A stretch of DNA of 64,000 bases. Source: Leptospiraceae bacterium (lineage in GTDB: Bacteria > Spirochaetota > Leptospiria > Leptospirales > Leptonemataceae). A program made the translations under genes and the position numbers. The stretch's first letter is position 1; every line of letters starts with the position of its first letter. Of the stretch, positions 1-9,684 are shown piece by piece. The notes below the pieces were generated by a model that was not told the DNA's origin, made no database searches, and was given only the letters and a program-made list of their open reading frames with translations. Location of the stretch: the NCBI GenBank assembly GCA_020441005.1, contig JAGRNA010000015.1:1-64000 (forward strand), in the 5' to 3' direction.

Positions 1-1
1 G

Positions 2-94
2 GCGCTGGATCTACCGGAGTCCCTGCTCTACTGGCAAATTGAACGGCGCAGCATCGCCAAAAGAATCCGCCAATGCCAGCGGGCCTTACAATAA
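2..94 (+). CDS. C-terminal end of an unknown protein, cut by the window edge
   Basis: An open frame enters from the left edge and encodes 30 residues ending in a basic stretch (RSIAKRIRQCQRALQ) before a TAA at 92-94. It runs toward uvrB and stops 22 bases before the uvrB stop codon, the spacing expected of two convergent genes. There is too little sequence for a family call. The alternative is a chance open frame in the uvrB 3' flank. Confidence 0.4.
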   Translation, partial: ALDLPESLLYWQIERRSIAKRIRQCQRALQ

Positions 95-116
95 AGCTTC
101 TCGGCCGAGTACAGGA

Positions 117-2195
117 CTAGCGCGAATCCGGATTACCTTTGCGGCTGCTACGGCGGGCATTGGTACTGGAACGCGGCCGAAAAGGGACCGCTTTTCTCTG
201 GACCGATGCTTCTTTTTTGGCTCCCTGCCGGATCGCTTCCAGTTTGTCGCGCAAGAGGGCGGCCTTTTCAAACTCCAGATTCTGGGCGGCCTTGAGCATC
301 GCAGTCTGCACGATTGCCATGCGTTCTTTTTTGGGTGTATCGGCTGCAAATCCAAATTCGGCCTCAATCTCATCGAGGATTGCCGTTTCGGTGAATTCTT
401 CTTTTTGCCGTTCGATGATATCAGCAATTTTTTTATGAATGGTGCGCGGGGTAATGCCATGCGCCGCGTTGAATTCAGTCTGCAGCTGACGCCGCCGCAA
501 TGTTTCGTCCATTGCCGTGCGCATCGCGTCACTGACAGTATCGGCGTATAAGATCACCCGGCCGTTTTCATTGCGGGCGGCGCGTCCCATGGTTTGAATC
601 AGCGAACGGGCATTGCGCAGGAAGCCCTGCTTGTCCGCGTCCAGAATCATCACCAGCGCGACCTCGGGCATATCCAGGCCTTCCCGCAGCAGATTGACAC
701 CGATCAGGGCGTCATAGGTGCCCCGCCGCAAATCGCGGATGATTTCGACTCGTTCAATGGTTTCGATTTCGGAGTGCAGCCAGGCAACTCGCACTTCCAG
801 CTCGCTCAGATAGTCCGATAAATCTTCGGCCATTTTTTTGGTCAGAGTGGTAATCAGCACACGCTCATTGCGTTCGCTGCAGCGGCGAATCTCTGCCAAT
901 AAATCTTCCATTTGTCCCTTGACCGGCCGCACTTCCACGGACGGATCCAACAGACCGGTCGGCCGGTTGATTTGCTCCACCCGGGTCTGGCTTTGTTCCA
1001 GCTCATAATCGCCGGGTGTAGCAGAAACATACAGGGTATGCGGGGCAATCTTCTCGAACTCGCTGAAATTCAGCGGCCGGTTATCAAGCGCCGAAGGCAG
1101 CCGAAATCCAAAATCAACCAGGGTCTGCTTGCGGGCCCTGTCGCCGGCGTACATCCCGCGGACCTGCGGCAGACTCACATGGCTTTCATCTACAATGAGC
1201 AAAAAATCATCCTGAAAATAATTTAATAAACAGGCCGGCGGTTCACCGGCGGCCCGGCCGGTTAAATGCCGCGAGTAGTTTTCAATACCATTGCAGTAAC
1301 CCATCTCCCGCAGCATTTCCATGTCGTAGCGTGTGCGCTGCTCCACCCGCTCGGCCTCCAGCGGTTTGCCCAGCTCATTGAAATGCCGGATTTGCTGCTG
1401 CAGCTCGACTTCAATCGCGCCCACAGCTTCTTTTAACCTGGGCGGCGAGGTGATAAAATGCTTGGCCGGATATACCACGGCCCTTTCGACCTTGTCGAGC
1501 TCTTTACCGGTCAAAGGATCGATCAGGGTAATACTTTCGATCTCGTCCCCGAACCACTCGATCCGAATGGCTTCTTCACGATAGGCCGGATAAATATCGA
1601 CCACGTCGCCACGCACCCGAAATACGCCCCGGCTGAAACTGATATCGTTACGATCGTACTGAATATGCAGCAGCTGCCGCATGACTGTTTCGCGGTCCAG
1701 TTCTATGCCGCTTTCCAGCAGCAGGATACTGTGCCGGTATTCTTCCGGTGAACCAAGTCCGTAAATACAGGAAACCGATGCCACCACGACGACATCAGAG
1801 CGCTCCAGTAAAGCAGAAGTCGCCCGCAGCCGCAAGCGGTCAATCTCATCGTTAATCGACGCGTCCTTTTCAATGTAGGTATCGCTGGTCGGCACATAGG
1901 CCTCGGGCTGATAATAATCGTAATAGGATACAAAATATTCGACAGCGTTATGCGGAAAGAATTCCCGAAACTCGCGATACAACTGAGCGGCCAGGGTCTT
2001 GTTGTGCGTGAGCACCAGAGCAGGCCTCTGCACCCGTTCAATAAAGGCAGCCATGGTATAGGTTTTGCCGGAGCCAGTCACCCCTTCCAGACACAACTGG
2101 CGCTGACCTTTCTGCCAGGCATGAGTCAGTTGATCAATGGCCCGCGGTTGATCTCCGGCGGCCTCATAGGGGGCTGTCAGCTTGAAACCAGCCAT
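117..2195 (-). CDS. uvrB: Excinuclease ABC subunit UvrB
   Basis: UvrB is the damage-verifying helicase subunit of nucleotide excision repair. It is loaded by UvrA and then recruits UvrC. The 692-residue frame has Walker A GVTGSGKT (residues 38-45), the strand-separating beta-hairpin [10 protein letters not shown] (91-100), a DESH Walker B box near residue 335, helicase motifs in the second RecA-like half, and a C-terminal UVR motif around 625-655 that would bind UvrC. A short Arg/Ser-rich tail follows, so the protein is slightly longer than usual. The ATG lies 2 bases after the stop of the anti-sigma-type ATPase gene, and the two follow an EamA transporter gene on the same strand, so the three are probably cotranscribed. 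The family call is secure. Confidence 0.97.
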   Translation of the reverse strand: MAGFKLTAPYEAAGDQPRAIDQLTHAWQKGQRQLCLEGVTGSGKTYTMAAFIERVQRPALVLTHNKTLAAQLYREFREFFPHNAVEYFVSYYDYYQPEAYVPTSDTYIEKDASINDEIDRLRLRATSALLERSDVVVVASVSCIYGLGSPEEYRHSILLLESGIELDRETVMRQLLHIQYDRNDISFSRGVFRVRGDVVDIYPAYREEAIRIEWFGDEIESITLIDPLTGKELDKVERAVVYPAKHFITSPPRLKEAVGAIEVELQQQIRHFNELGKPLEAERVEQRTRYDMEMLREMGYCNGIENYSRHLTGRAAGEPPACLLNYFQDDFLLIVDESHVSLPQVRGMYAGDRARKQTLVDFGFRLPSALDNRPLNFSEFEKIAPHTLYVSATPGDYELEQSQTRVEQINRPTGLLDPSVEVRPVKGQMEDLLAEIRRCSERNERVLITTLTKKMAEDLSDYLSELEVRVAWLHSEIETIERVEIIRDLRRGTYDALIGVNLLREGLDMPEVALVMILDADKQGFLRNARSLIQTMGRAARNENGRVILYADTVSDAMRTAMDETLRRRQLQTEFNAAHGITPRTIHKKIADIIERQKEEFTETAILDEIEAEFGFAADTPKKERMAIVQTAMLKAAQNLEFEKAALLRDKLEAIRQGAKKEASVQRKAVPFRPRSSTNARRSSRKGNPDSR

Positions 2196-2197
2196 TC

Positions 2198-2839
2198 TTA
2201 ACCAGCCTTGCGCAGATTATGAGTAGCGGTAAAAATGGCCGTGTTGCTGGCCTCATCGATATCGATATTTACTTCATCCAGCAGTTTGACCATGACCATC
2301 ATACCGCGCATCAGGGTGATGGAACCATCATATTTACCGGCTTCAATATCGTCTTCCGGTTCGATGGCCTTGATTTCGTTCTCGATACGGATGTGAAACC
2401 GGGCCTGGTCCACCCAATAGTGGATGATCAAACTCTTCTCGGTACTGTATTTGACCGCGTTTTCCATTGCTTCGGTCGTGGCAATGGATAAATCCACAAT
2501 GACATCACGCGATGCCTGGTGATAGGCCAGGAAGGCCTCCAGACGGGATCGGACCCATTGAATCGGTGAGTATCGCAAGTCACTGGGGATCTCGTATTCA
2601 ACACTGCTGCCAAATTGAGGAGCCTCACAACTGCGATACTCGCCGGCGATATCGGAATGGCGGCAGACCTTGCTGGTTTGCTGGAGTTGATCCAGGCTCG
2701 ATTCTACCGCAGCCAGCGGGGCTTCCAGGCGGTAGGCCGCCAGCAGCCATTTTTGAAAATCACTGGCATTGCCTTGGCAGCCGCTGAGTGCCAGTTTGTG
2801 GATAGCTTCCTGTATTTTTTCAGCGGGAGGACTCATCAT
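2198..2839 (-). CDS. Anti-sigma-factor-type ATP-binding protein (SpoIIAB/RsbW-like HATPase)
   Basis: The C-terminal two thirds match the GHKL ATPase fold of SpoIIAB/RsbW-type regulators. There is an N-box helix [10 protein letters not shown], a core of alternating strands, and a late segment beginning [10 protein letters not shown] where the G-boxes lie. Family members bind sigma factors or anti-sigma antagonists and phosphorylate the latter. No sigma factor or STAS gene is adjacent, so the partner is unknown. The N-terminal roughly 80 residues are helical and not assigned. I chose the ATG at 2839 because GAGCAGG precedes it and it overlaps the transporter gene by only 20 bases; ATGs at 2863 and 2899 are alternatives. 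uvrB follows after 2 bases. The G-boxes are weakly conserved, so nucleotide binding needs testing. Confidence 0.75.
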   Translation of the reverse strand: MMSPPAEKIQEAIHKLALSGCQGNASDFQKWLLAAYRLEAPLAAVESSLDQLQQTSKVCRHSDIAGEYRSCEAPQFGSSVEYEIPSDLRYSPIQWVRSRLEAFLAYHQASRDVIVDLSIATTEAMENAVKYSTEKSLIIHYWVDQARFHIRIENEIKAIEPEDDIEAGKYDGSITLMRGMMVMVKLLDEVNIDIDEASNTAIFTATHNLRKAG

Positions 2840-3779
2840 GGCCTGCTCTGCGATTGTTCCCATTCTTTTGTTGCCTGGAATGCAAGGCAAGTAAAACATT
2901 TCCGGCCGCTATCATTAACGCACCGCCCCAGGCCAGTCCGCTATAGCTTTCGTGCAAGAGAGTCACCCCGAACAACAAGGCAAACAAGATTCGGCTGCTC
3001 GAAACGATACTGCCAATCGGAGCCTCAAGGTAGCGGTACGATACAGCCAGGAACCATTGGCCTGCCAGACCCATCAGGGCGGACAACAAGAGCCAGGGCT
3101 GAATGCGGGCCGGTACAGCCAAAAGCGGGCCCAGGCTAACCGGCGCCATAGTCAGTGCGCCGCAGGCAAACATCCAAAACATGATTGTACTGACCGGTAT
3201 CGCTTGCACAGCCCCCCGCAGCGAGACCACCGCAATTGCGGCCGTAATACCGGAAAAGAGGCCCGCGAGAATTGCCAGCCAGTCGGTCTGACTGCCAGCA
3301 GCCGACCAGGGGAAATTCAACAAAACTCCGCTCAGGGCAATCAAGGTGATCAGGAGACTCCAGCGGGACGGCCACTCCCGCAGCATGGGGCCGGCCAAAA
3401 GAACCACAAAAATGGGATAGGTCATGTTCAGCACATTGGCCATACCGGCATGACCCAGCTCCACCGAGTAATAAAAAGCCAGTACAGCCAGCACATTGAA
3501 AATTGAGCGCAGCAATACAAAGGTGCGGCCTTTGCGCTCCACCCGGAAGGTTCCCCGCCAGACCAACCACGCTGCCATAAACAGCATTCCAAACAAATAA
3601 CGAGCAAAGGCATAGATCCATGACGGCGTATCATCCACCAGACTGCCCTTCTTGAGAAAGAAGGTGGCCATATAAAAACTGAGTGCGCTGGCTAAATTGA
3701 GCAGAATCCCGAGCTGAAAGGGGGAAAGCAGTTGACGCCAAAAAGGCAACTGGTACGCAAAGAGTATCATGGGGATCAT
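2820..3779 (-). CDS. EamA/DMT-family transporter
   Basis: This 319-residue protein has about ten hydrophobic helices arranged as two EamA repeats, the architecture of the drug/metabolite transporter superfamily in the inner membrane. A helix-ending motif in repeat one (SVELGHAGMANVLNMTYPIF) and the repeat-two end (YRYLEAPIGSIVSSSRILFA) follow the usual 'neighbour-helix plus PI' pattern of the family. The substrate cannot be deduced. The ATG at 3779 has AGAGG about 9 bases upstream. The gene diverges from the nitrilase-fold gene at 3769, and their 5' ends overlap by 11 bases. It is followed by the anti-sigma-type ATPase and uvrB. Confidence 0.85.
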   Translation of the reverse strand: MIPMILFAYQLPFWRQLLSPFQLGILLNLASALSFYMATFFLKKGSLVDDTPSWIYAFARYLFGMLFMAAWLVWRGTFRVERKGRTFVLLRSIFNVLAVLAFYYSVELGHAGMANVLNMTYPIFVVLLAGPMLREWPSRWSLLITLIALSGVLLNFPWSAAGSQTDWLAILAGLFSGITAAIAVVSLRGAVQAIPVSTIMFWMFACGALTMAPVSLGPLLAVPARIQPWLLLSALMGLAGQWFLAVSYRYLEAPIGSIVSSSRILFALLFGVTLLHESYSGLAWGGALMIAAGNVLLALHSRQQKNGNNRRAGHDESSR

Positions 3780-4494
3780 TAAAATCAGCCTCTATCAAAG
3801 GCAGATTGGCCAGCAAAGTCTGAACCTTGCAACAATCAAGAAACTGTCAGCCCAACGCAGTGATTTTTTGCTATTACCAGAATACTTTTATGCGGACGCC
3901 AACACCAGCTGGGATACCATGCAGTCCAAGCAGGACTTTGCGAATGACTGGGTCATGAAGCTGGCGGACTCGTACCGCGGGGTCTTGATTGCACCCAGCC
4001 TGTTACACATGGAAGGCAAACAAACAGTGCTTAGCGCAGCCGTGATCTCTGATGCCCAGATCGTTGACCGTTATTACAAACAAAAGCTGGAAAAAGATGA
4101 AAGCAAGCTGGCCCAGTGCGGCACTGAACTACCCGCTTTTATTTTGGGCGGGCAGCGTTTTGCTATTTTGATGGGCAAAGAAATTTATGACAAGTCCATC
4201 CAGACGCAGCTGTTAGAGCAGCAAATCAAACTCGTGTTTTTGGCCGGCCAGTTGCCAGCTCCAAAGGCAGACATAGCCGTCGAGATGCAGAAAGATGAAG
4301 ACAAACTGATCCAGATCGCGGCAAAATGCGATCTGCATATTGTGCGTTCCTGTGCGACCGGTAGCTTGATGGGCAAGGCCTTGAGCGGCCGATCAGTGGT
4401 GGTTAACGCCCAGGGTGTCAGCTGGCGGGTTGCAGCCCAGGAAGATCAAAACGAGCTGCTTAAAACAGTGATGATCAATCTGAAAACTCTTTAA
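3769..4494 (+). CDS. Nitrilase-superfamily protein lacking the catalytic cysteine
   Basis: The 241-residue frame follows the carbon-nitrogen hydrolase fold. It has an opening beta strand (GIIKISLYQ), a Glu site LLPEYF (E38), a Lys site RYYKQKL (K104 or K106), and the C-terminal SGRSVVVNAQG strand pair. The nucleophile position, usually in an ICYD or ICYE motif, aligns with LMGKEIYD, so Gly136 (codon GGC, 4174-4176) replaces Cys. A single base separates GGC from TGC. An active hydrolase needs that Cys, so this is probably a pseudoenzyme or a binding protein. The start fits the first conserved strand. Its TAA overlaps the sirtuin stop codon within a TTAA palindrome at 4491-4494. Confidence 0.75.
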   Translation: MGIIKISLYQRQIGQQSLNLATIKKLSAQRSDFLLLPEYFYADANTSWDTMQSKQDFANDWVMKLADSYRGVLIAPSLLHMEGKQTVLSAAVISDAQIVDRYYKQKLEKDESKLAQCGTELPAFILGGQRFAILMGKEIYDKSIQTQLLEQQIKLVFLAGQLPAPKADIAVEMQKDEDKLIQIAAKCDLHIVRSCATGSLMGKALSGRSVVVNAQGVSWRVAAQEDQNELLKTVMINLKTL

Positions 4495-5213
4495 ACCAGC
4501 TGCGGCAGAATTTCACCGGCCGGGCCGGCCAGATGCCAGTCGGCGAGTTCACTGACAGCAGTATTATCCGGATTCACATCGATGACCCGGGCTCCGCGTT
4601 CACGAGCCACCTGGGTCAGATGCAACGGAATCTGTACCACCCCGCTGGTTCCAGACACAATCACCAAATCCGTGTGATGCAGAAATTGATAACAGGTCTG
4701 CAAATCTGCTGGATGATAACTTTCGCCAAACCAGACGATATCGGGCCGCACATTAGCGGCGCACGCGGGACATTGCAGCGCGATTGCTGGTTCCGGTTCG
4801 AGATTTACATCAACTGTGTAACTGCAGGCTGTACAGCGACCGCGAAATATATTGCCATGGACTTCGACTAAACGCCGGCTTCCAGCGCGTTTATGTAATC
4901 CGTCAACATTCTGGGTGATTAAAAGAAACTGCGCCTTCTGCTTTTCCAGCGCGGCAATTGCGCGGTGGGCCGCATTGGGCTCTGCCTGGTGACAAACAGT
5001 CCGGCGGTGACTGTACCACTCATGCACCAGCTTTGGATTCGCGGCAAAAGCCGCCGGTGTGGCCAGATCTTCCGGCCGGTTTTCTTTCCAGTAACCTTCT
5101 TTACCCCGAAAGGTGGGAATCCCGCTTTCTTTGGAGACACCGGCACCGGTGATTACAGCTACCTGTTTGGCCGCGGCAACCGCTGCGCGGCATGCATCAA
5201 TATCAGTCTGCAT
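4491..5213 (-). CDS. cobB: NAD-dependent protein deacylase (sirtuin, CobB-like)
   Basis: This is a SIR2-family enzyme that removes acyl groups from lysines using NAD. With the ATG at 5213 it has 240 residues. It contains the NAD motif ITGAGVSKESGIPTFRG (21-37), QNVDGLH (101-107), the catalytic H119 in EVHGNIF, and a zinc site of C127, C130, C148 and C151. WYSHRR (66-71) gives Y67 and R70, the Y-x-x-R pair that marks class III sirtuins and favours succinyl or malonyl lysine. The frame could extend upstream to 5309, but those residues do not resemble the family, so I chose the internal ATG. The gene converges on the nitrilase-like gene with overlapping stop codons. Confidence 0.93.
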   Translation of the reverse strand: MQTDIDACRAAVAAAKQVAVITGAGVSKESGIPTFRGKEGYWKENRPEDLATPAAFAANPKLVHEWYSHRRTVCHQAEPNAAHRAIAALEKQKAQFLLITQNVDGLHKRAGSRRLVEVHGNIFRGRCTACSYTVDVNLEPEPAIALQCPACAANVRPDIVWFGESYHPADLQTCYQFLHHTDLVIVSGTSGVVQIPLHLTQVARERGARVIDVNPDNTAVSELADWHLAGPAGEILPQLV

Positions 5214-5412
5214 GGCTTGATTACAGTTTAGGTGAATGGAAACTGGTGACAAGGGGAAATTGTGGAATAAAACGAACTCAAACGTCTGGAATATGACGAA
5301 CTGGCCCATTATTCAATTGCGCGAATATTACTAAATAGCTGTGTTATATGGAGCGCGTCCGAGTCATTCATATGACCGTGCCGGGTGCAGGAGAAAACGA
5401 TTGTTACAGCAC

Positions 5413-7050
5413 CTATTTAGTCTGTTCCGAGCGCTCAAACTTGCCCCGCAGCCAAAAGCTCAGGCGGTGATCGATAATGCGCCGGTGAATGCCGTTCCAG
5501 CCGGGGGCCGCCTTTTCGTAACGCAAGGCCTGGGCAGCATCCTTGCCGTCCAGAAAGGCGCGTTTTTGCAAATCATTGATCAGGCTGACAAACACAAAGG
5601 GTTCACCCTGATCGGACCAGTAGTAACCCGCCAGGCTGACCGCGTAGAAAATTGCTCCCGGTTTGGCCTGCACATGCATCGCATCAGCCGGATGCCACAG
5701 CTTGCCCTGAAAAACTCCCGGCACCCCGTTCAGCGGCAAAAGACTGCTGAACCAGGGCATCGTTTCGCGGGCGTAAACCAGCACTGCGGCCATTTGCAGC
5801 GCTGTGATCCGCTGGGCCGGATCGAGGCCCGAACCGCCCGCCATAACAAAGCCGGACCAATCTACAGCGGGTAGTTTCGCCTGCCACCAATCCCCCAGCA
5901 CCGTACCAGCGGCAGCCAGTGTGCGGGCCTCCGTTTTACCCAGCGCGCGGGCAATATGCAATAACAGGGTTTCAGCGATCAGATTGCTGCTGTAGTGCAG
6001 GTTTTCACGCACGATCCGGCGCAGGGCCGGGCTTTGTACCGTTGCAATCGTGCTGATTCCCAAACGCGGGGTTTGCCCCACGGCCACTGCCGGAATACGA
6101 ATACCCTGGATGGCGGCCATTTTTTGAAACACAAGACCGCTGAACAAGGCCGGGTTTTTTACCGGCAGCAGGGTACTGTTACGCCAGCGGTTCTCGCTCT
6201 GTTTAAAAAAATCGGGATGCAGCCGCCAGGTCCCCTGCAAGTAGGGGACATCCTTGCTTTTTTCAGCCGGCCTGTACTCCAGATCAGCCTTATCGTGACT
6301 AGCGGCCAGCCGGCTGCTAGATTCAATGCGGTTATAATCGAGATCCGGTAAAATCCGCAGATTCTGCAGCCGCTCTTTTTCAACCTGGGCCCGGCTGGCC
6401 GGATAGTACTGTCGCGGGTCGCGGCCGCTAAAGGAGCTATAATCATCAGTCCGCCAATGCAAATACTGCATTCCCATATTCACATTTAATGCACCGGGGG
6501 CCGTATTGTAGTAGGCATCATCAGCCATTAAATCGGACACTTCTTGAAAGCTCGCAAAAAGACTGCCATCCGCAATCAACTGCCCGCTGATTTGTCGGAT
6601 GCCGGCGGTGTGCAAATGCCGAATCATTTCATCCAGATCGGCCGCTTCCAGTTCCGGATCACCGCCGCCGATCAGGTATAAATTACCCTGCAAAGTGCCG
6701 TCGGCAATCGATCCATCATAAGCCAGGCGGGTTTCGAAACGGTGCTCCGGCCCCAGAATTTCCAGTGCCGCAATGGTTGTCAGAATCTTGACACTGCTGG
6801 CTGGCATCAAAGGCAAACGCGGATTATGGGCCAGCACCAGGCGGCCGGATTTTAAAGAAACTACAACAAATGCATCCTCTCCGGAGCGCGGAGCAACTGC
6901 CAGACTGCGGGCATGATTGAAATCTGGCCGGCTTTGTTGCAAAAATTCAGTGATTGGATGAGAGTTTTTTTGGGCCGGTATTTGCTGACAATAAACGAAA
7001 GCAAACAAGCCCAGGGTAACAACCAGTTGAAGTATTCGGCGGGTCAGCAT
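5413..7050 (-). CDS. dacB: D-alanyl-D-alanine carboxypeptidase/endopeptidase (PBP4/DacB type)
   Basis: PBP4-type enzymes trim and cut peptidoglycan cross-links in the periplasm. From the ATG at 7050 (545 residues) there is a basic N-terminus and a hydrophobic export signal ending near FVYCQQ, which may be a relaxed spirochaetal lipobox. The nucleophile motif is SSVK (S85, K88), followed by a long insertion typical of class C PBPs and then SSN (354-356). The third motif reads KPG (463-465), where KTG is expected: the Pro codon is CCG, one base from ACG. Surrounding residues (AVSLAGYY) confirm the alignment. A TTG at 7104 is the alternative start but adds a non-signal-like extension. The gene diverges from the TPR-like gene at 7164. 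Confidence 0.9.
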   Translation of the reverse strand: MLTRRILQLVVTLGLFAFVYCQQIPAQKNSHPITEFLQQSRPDFNHARSLAVAPRSGEDAFVVVSLKSGRLVLAHNPRLPLMPASSVKILTTIAALEILGPEHRFETRLAYDGSIADGTLQGNLYLIGGGDPELEAADLDEMIRHLHTAGIRQISGQLIADGSLFASFQEVSDLMADDAYYNTAPGALNVNMGMQYLHWRTDDYSSFSGRDPRQYYPASRAQVEKERLQNLRILPDLDYNRIESSSRLAASHDKADLEYRPAEKSKDVPYLQGTWRLHPDFFKQSENRWRNSTLLPVKNPALFSGLVFQKMAAIQGIRIPAVAVGQTPRLGISTIATVQSPALRRIVRENLHYSSNLIAETLLLHIARALGKTEARTLAAAGTVLGDWWQAKLPAVDWSGFVMAGGSGLDPAQRITALQMAAVLVYARETMPWFSSLLPLNGVPGVFQGKLWHPADAMHVQAKPGAIFYAVSLAGYYWSDQGEPFVFVSLINDLQKRAFLDGKDAAQALRYEKAAPGWNGIHRRIIDHRLSFWLRGKFERSEQTK

Positions 7051-7163
7051 ACCTGGGCAGGCTGCCAGGCGCAGCGCCGCTCTCAAGCCAAAAACTTCGC
7101 TCAAGAATTGCGCCCAAAATCAGAAAATAGAAACAAGGCGCCGTGTGCGGCTGAAAAGATCAC

Positions 7164-8606
7164 ATGCTACGAACGCTCAGGCACAGACGACTCCTAAGGG
7201 GCCCCGTAATGCTAGTTGCTTCGCTGGCCACAATGCAGCTTGCAAACTGGTCTCTCACAGCCCGGCAGACCCAAATGGTTAGCCCGGCAACCCAGCCCAC
7301 CTCATGGAATGCAAGGCAATGGCTGGATTTAGCAGTCGAGGAGTATCTGGCTGGCAACTGGCAACGGGCCCGCAAGCATTTCCAGATTGCACTCGTCAGA
7401 CCGGATGCGGTTAGTCTGACAAACTCGATCGAGCGCTATAAACTGGAAGCCTTGCTGTTGCTGGCGGATAGTAATCCGGCCGCCGCGCAGACCCCGTTAA
7501 GCCGCTGGATGGCCCTGCAGCCCGAGGCCTACTGGTTATATCAATTCGCTGGAATCAAGGCCGCCCATCGGCAGTACACTCAAGCAGCCCGGCTATATGC
7601 CGAGGCCGCCCGGCTGGGCAGCGTAAAGTTTGACCCGGCGCAAAAGACCTGGCGAGAAAACCTGGCTCCGGCTCACTGCCGCTGGCCGATTCCACCGGAA
7701 CAAAATTTTATCCGCCAGCCGGCTTTTTCGTATCAGAATCCGAAACTGTCACAGTCCGTCTGGAACAGCCAAATCGCGCCAGCCGAGATTCTTTTAGCCT
7801 GGCTGCACGCCCGGTTTTTGGCCGATTATTATAAAATCTCTATACCAGGTACTGACATTGCATCCCTTTTGCAGTCCACAACAGCGAGTGAGCAACTGGA
7901 CCGGGCCACCTGGCGGCTGATCAAGGCCTACGCGGATAACAATCCCGGACAAAGCGGGATTGAAACTGCATGGCACAACTGCCTGACCGCTTTACGCTAT
8001 CAATTCAAGGCAGACCAGTATGGCCACAGTCTGCGTCAGACAGACCAGATCCATCTCCTTCGAATAGAAGGGGATCTGCTTCTGCAGCGCTACATGGCCA
8101 TCAGAGGGTCGGAACAACGCGACGAATTGATCGGATGGCTTTTGGAAAACAGGCAAGCCCGTATGGCCCTGCATCTGGCCCGCACTGGCTTGCAGCACAG
8201 TGTAACCTGGCCACCAGGCTCAGCGACTACTCATTTAGAAGCAAAGGAGACCCGGCGCTTATTGGAATTTCTGGCCCGGGCTTATCGGCAAATCCAGGAT
8301 AATCAATCCCGAACCACAATCCGGCAACTAGATAAGGTCATCGCGCAGACCATTGCAGCCAACCCTGCCACGTTGGCGAACGATGGCGCCAGGCCAGCAT
8401 TCAGCGCCCGTCAGCTGGCTGCCTTGCGCACAGAACTCGCCAGGATCGCTGGCACCAACCGCTTTTGCCGTGAGGCACTACTTCTGCAGCAGGCTTTCAG
8501 CAGCACCCAGCAAGAAAAGCAACAGCTGCAAGCCCAACTGGAACAACGCGATGAACAAGCCAGCCAGGTCGAGCTGAGCGCAGCCTTTGCCTGGCTGCCG
8601 TATTAA
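7164..8606 (+). CDS. Secreted TPR-like protein of unknown function
   Basis: I do not recognise the family of this 480-residue protein. The N-terminus has several Arg residues and then a hydrophobic stretch (VMLVASLATMQLA), consistent with export or a membrane anchor. Residues about 48-150 look like TPR helices (WLDLAVEEYLAGNWQRARKH; YTQAARLYAEAARLG). The middle is helical with many Trp and Gln. The last 70 residues include a Gln-rich stretch likely to form a coiled coil (QQEKQQLQAQLEQRDEQA). It diverges from dacB, and the gap of about 110 bases must hold both promoters, so a periplasmic, cell-wall-related role is possible but not shown. ATG 7209 is an alternative start. Confidence 0.7.
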   Translation: MLRTLRHRRLLRGPVMLVASLATMQLANWSLTARQTQMVSPATQPTSWNARQWLDLAVEEYLAGNWQRARKHFQIALVRPDAVSLTNSIERYKLEALLLLADSNPAAAQTPLSRWMALQPEAYWLYQFAGIKAAHRQYTQAARLYAEAARLGSVKFDPAQKTWRENLAPAHCRWPIPPEQNFIRQPAFSYQNPKLSQSVWNSQIAPAEILLAWLHARFLADYYKISIPGTDIASLLQSTTASEQLDRATWRLIKAYADNNPGQSGIETAWHNCLTALRYQFKADQYGHSLRQTDQIHLLRIEGDLLLQRYMAIRGSEQRDELIGWLLENRQARMALHLARTGLQHSVTWPPGSATTHLEAKETRRLLEFLARAYRQIQDNQSRTTIRQLDKVIAQTIAANPATLANDGARPAFSARQLAALRTELARIAGTNRFCREALLLQQAFSSTQQEKQQLQAQLEQRDEQASQVELSAAFAWLPY

Positions 8607-8684
8607 CAAGACTGCCTGAATCAGCTGGCTTCAGAAACGCTTTTTTTTACGGACAAGTACGGTCGAAAGCTGCATTATGGATCT

Positions 8685-9599
8685 ATGGGTAACTCGGCAG
8701 ACAAAAAGGAGATTCGGCCGGCAGATTTTATGCAGCGCTCGAACTTTACAGCGTTCGGCCTGATTCTGATGAACTGGGGAACAGTTATTGGGCTCGCCTG
8801 GATCAGTGAATCGATTCAGCATTGGGCCGTTTATATCGCAACGGTCTGGATCATCGGTGGTCGTATGGTCGCATTAGCTGAGGTCATGGGGCATGATTCT
8901 GTGCACTACAATCTGTTTCGCAAAAAATCCTGGAATTATACCCTCGATTTTTTGTATTTTGTGCCCATTTTTGAAAGCTGGTCCAGCTATCGTGAGGCCC
9001 ACAACCGTCACCATAGTGATCTCTTGACCATGAAAGATCCGGCCATGCAGGATTATGAACGCTGGGGTCTGTTAAGCGCTAAACCCAAGCCCTGGTTCTG
9101 GATGTGGTTTATCCGGCCGCTGCTCTGCTGGGATACACCCTACACAATCGGTGAGATATTGAAAGGATTGCTCAGCGATAGATCCTACGCCGCAAAACTG
9201 CTCCTGTTCTGGATTCCGGCAGTAAGCCTGTTTTATTATTTAAATGCACTTGATCTATTGCTATACTACTGGATGATTCCCTATCTGTGGGCTTATCCGG
9301 CCTTGATTTTCTGGAGCGAAGTGGGGGAACACTACAAGGTTCCAGCCGACCGCAGCCGGACGCGTAACACCTTTGGTCTGCTCGAATATTTGTTTATCAG
9401 TCCACACGATGACCGCTACCATGCTGTGCATCACATTTGGGCCCGCATTCCGTCTTATCATCAAAAGGCGGCGACCCTGGCTTTGTTACAAGACGATAAC
9501 TGCGGTGAATCGCATGGTTTTCTGGATTTGTACCGCCAATTCAAGGCACCCCTCGATCCGGTAACCGGTCAGGAGCTTGCTACACAGGTCAACGACTGA
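8685..9599 (+). CDS. Membrane fatty acid desaturase
   Basis: This 304-residue membrane protein has the three histidine boxes that hold the di-iron centre of acyl-lipid desaturases and hydroxylases: HDSVH (H70-H74), HNRHH (H106-H110) and HAVHH (H246-H250). Hydrophobic helix pairs lie between boxes one and two and between two and three, placing all His clusters on the cytoplasmic side. It would introduce a double bond or hydroxyl into a membrane acyl chain; the position cannot be read from sequence. It stands alone between a TPR-like gene and a convergent Loa22-like gene and ends before a shared terminator hairpin. Confidence 0.88.
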   Translation: MGNSADKKEIRPADFMQRSNFTAFGLILMNWGTVIGLAWISESIQHWAVYIATVWIIGGRMVALAEVMGHDSVHYNLFRKKSWNYTLDFLYFVPIFESWSSYREAHNRHHSDLLTMKDPAMQDYERWGLLSAKPKPWFWMWFIRPLLCWDTPYTIGEILKGLLSDRSYAAKLLLFWIPAVSLFYYLNALDLLLYYWMIPYLWAYPALIFWSEVGEHYKVPADRSRTRNTFGLLEYLFISPHDDRYHAVHHIWARIPSYHQKAATLALLQDDNCGESHGFLDLYRQFKAPLDPVTGQELATQVND

Positions 9600-9684
9600 A
9601 TGATTTGTTCCCCGGGCAATTGTTGCTCGGCCCGCCAATCGGCTGCACGATCAGACAGACTCAATAACATGCACACAAGCACAA

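Noticed and set aside
2198-2899. Longer 233-residue start for the anti-sigma-type ATPase
   Set aside because: It would overlap the transporter gene by 80 bases, and the later ATG at 2839 has a better ribosome site.
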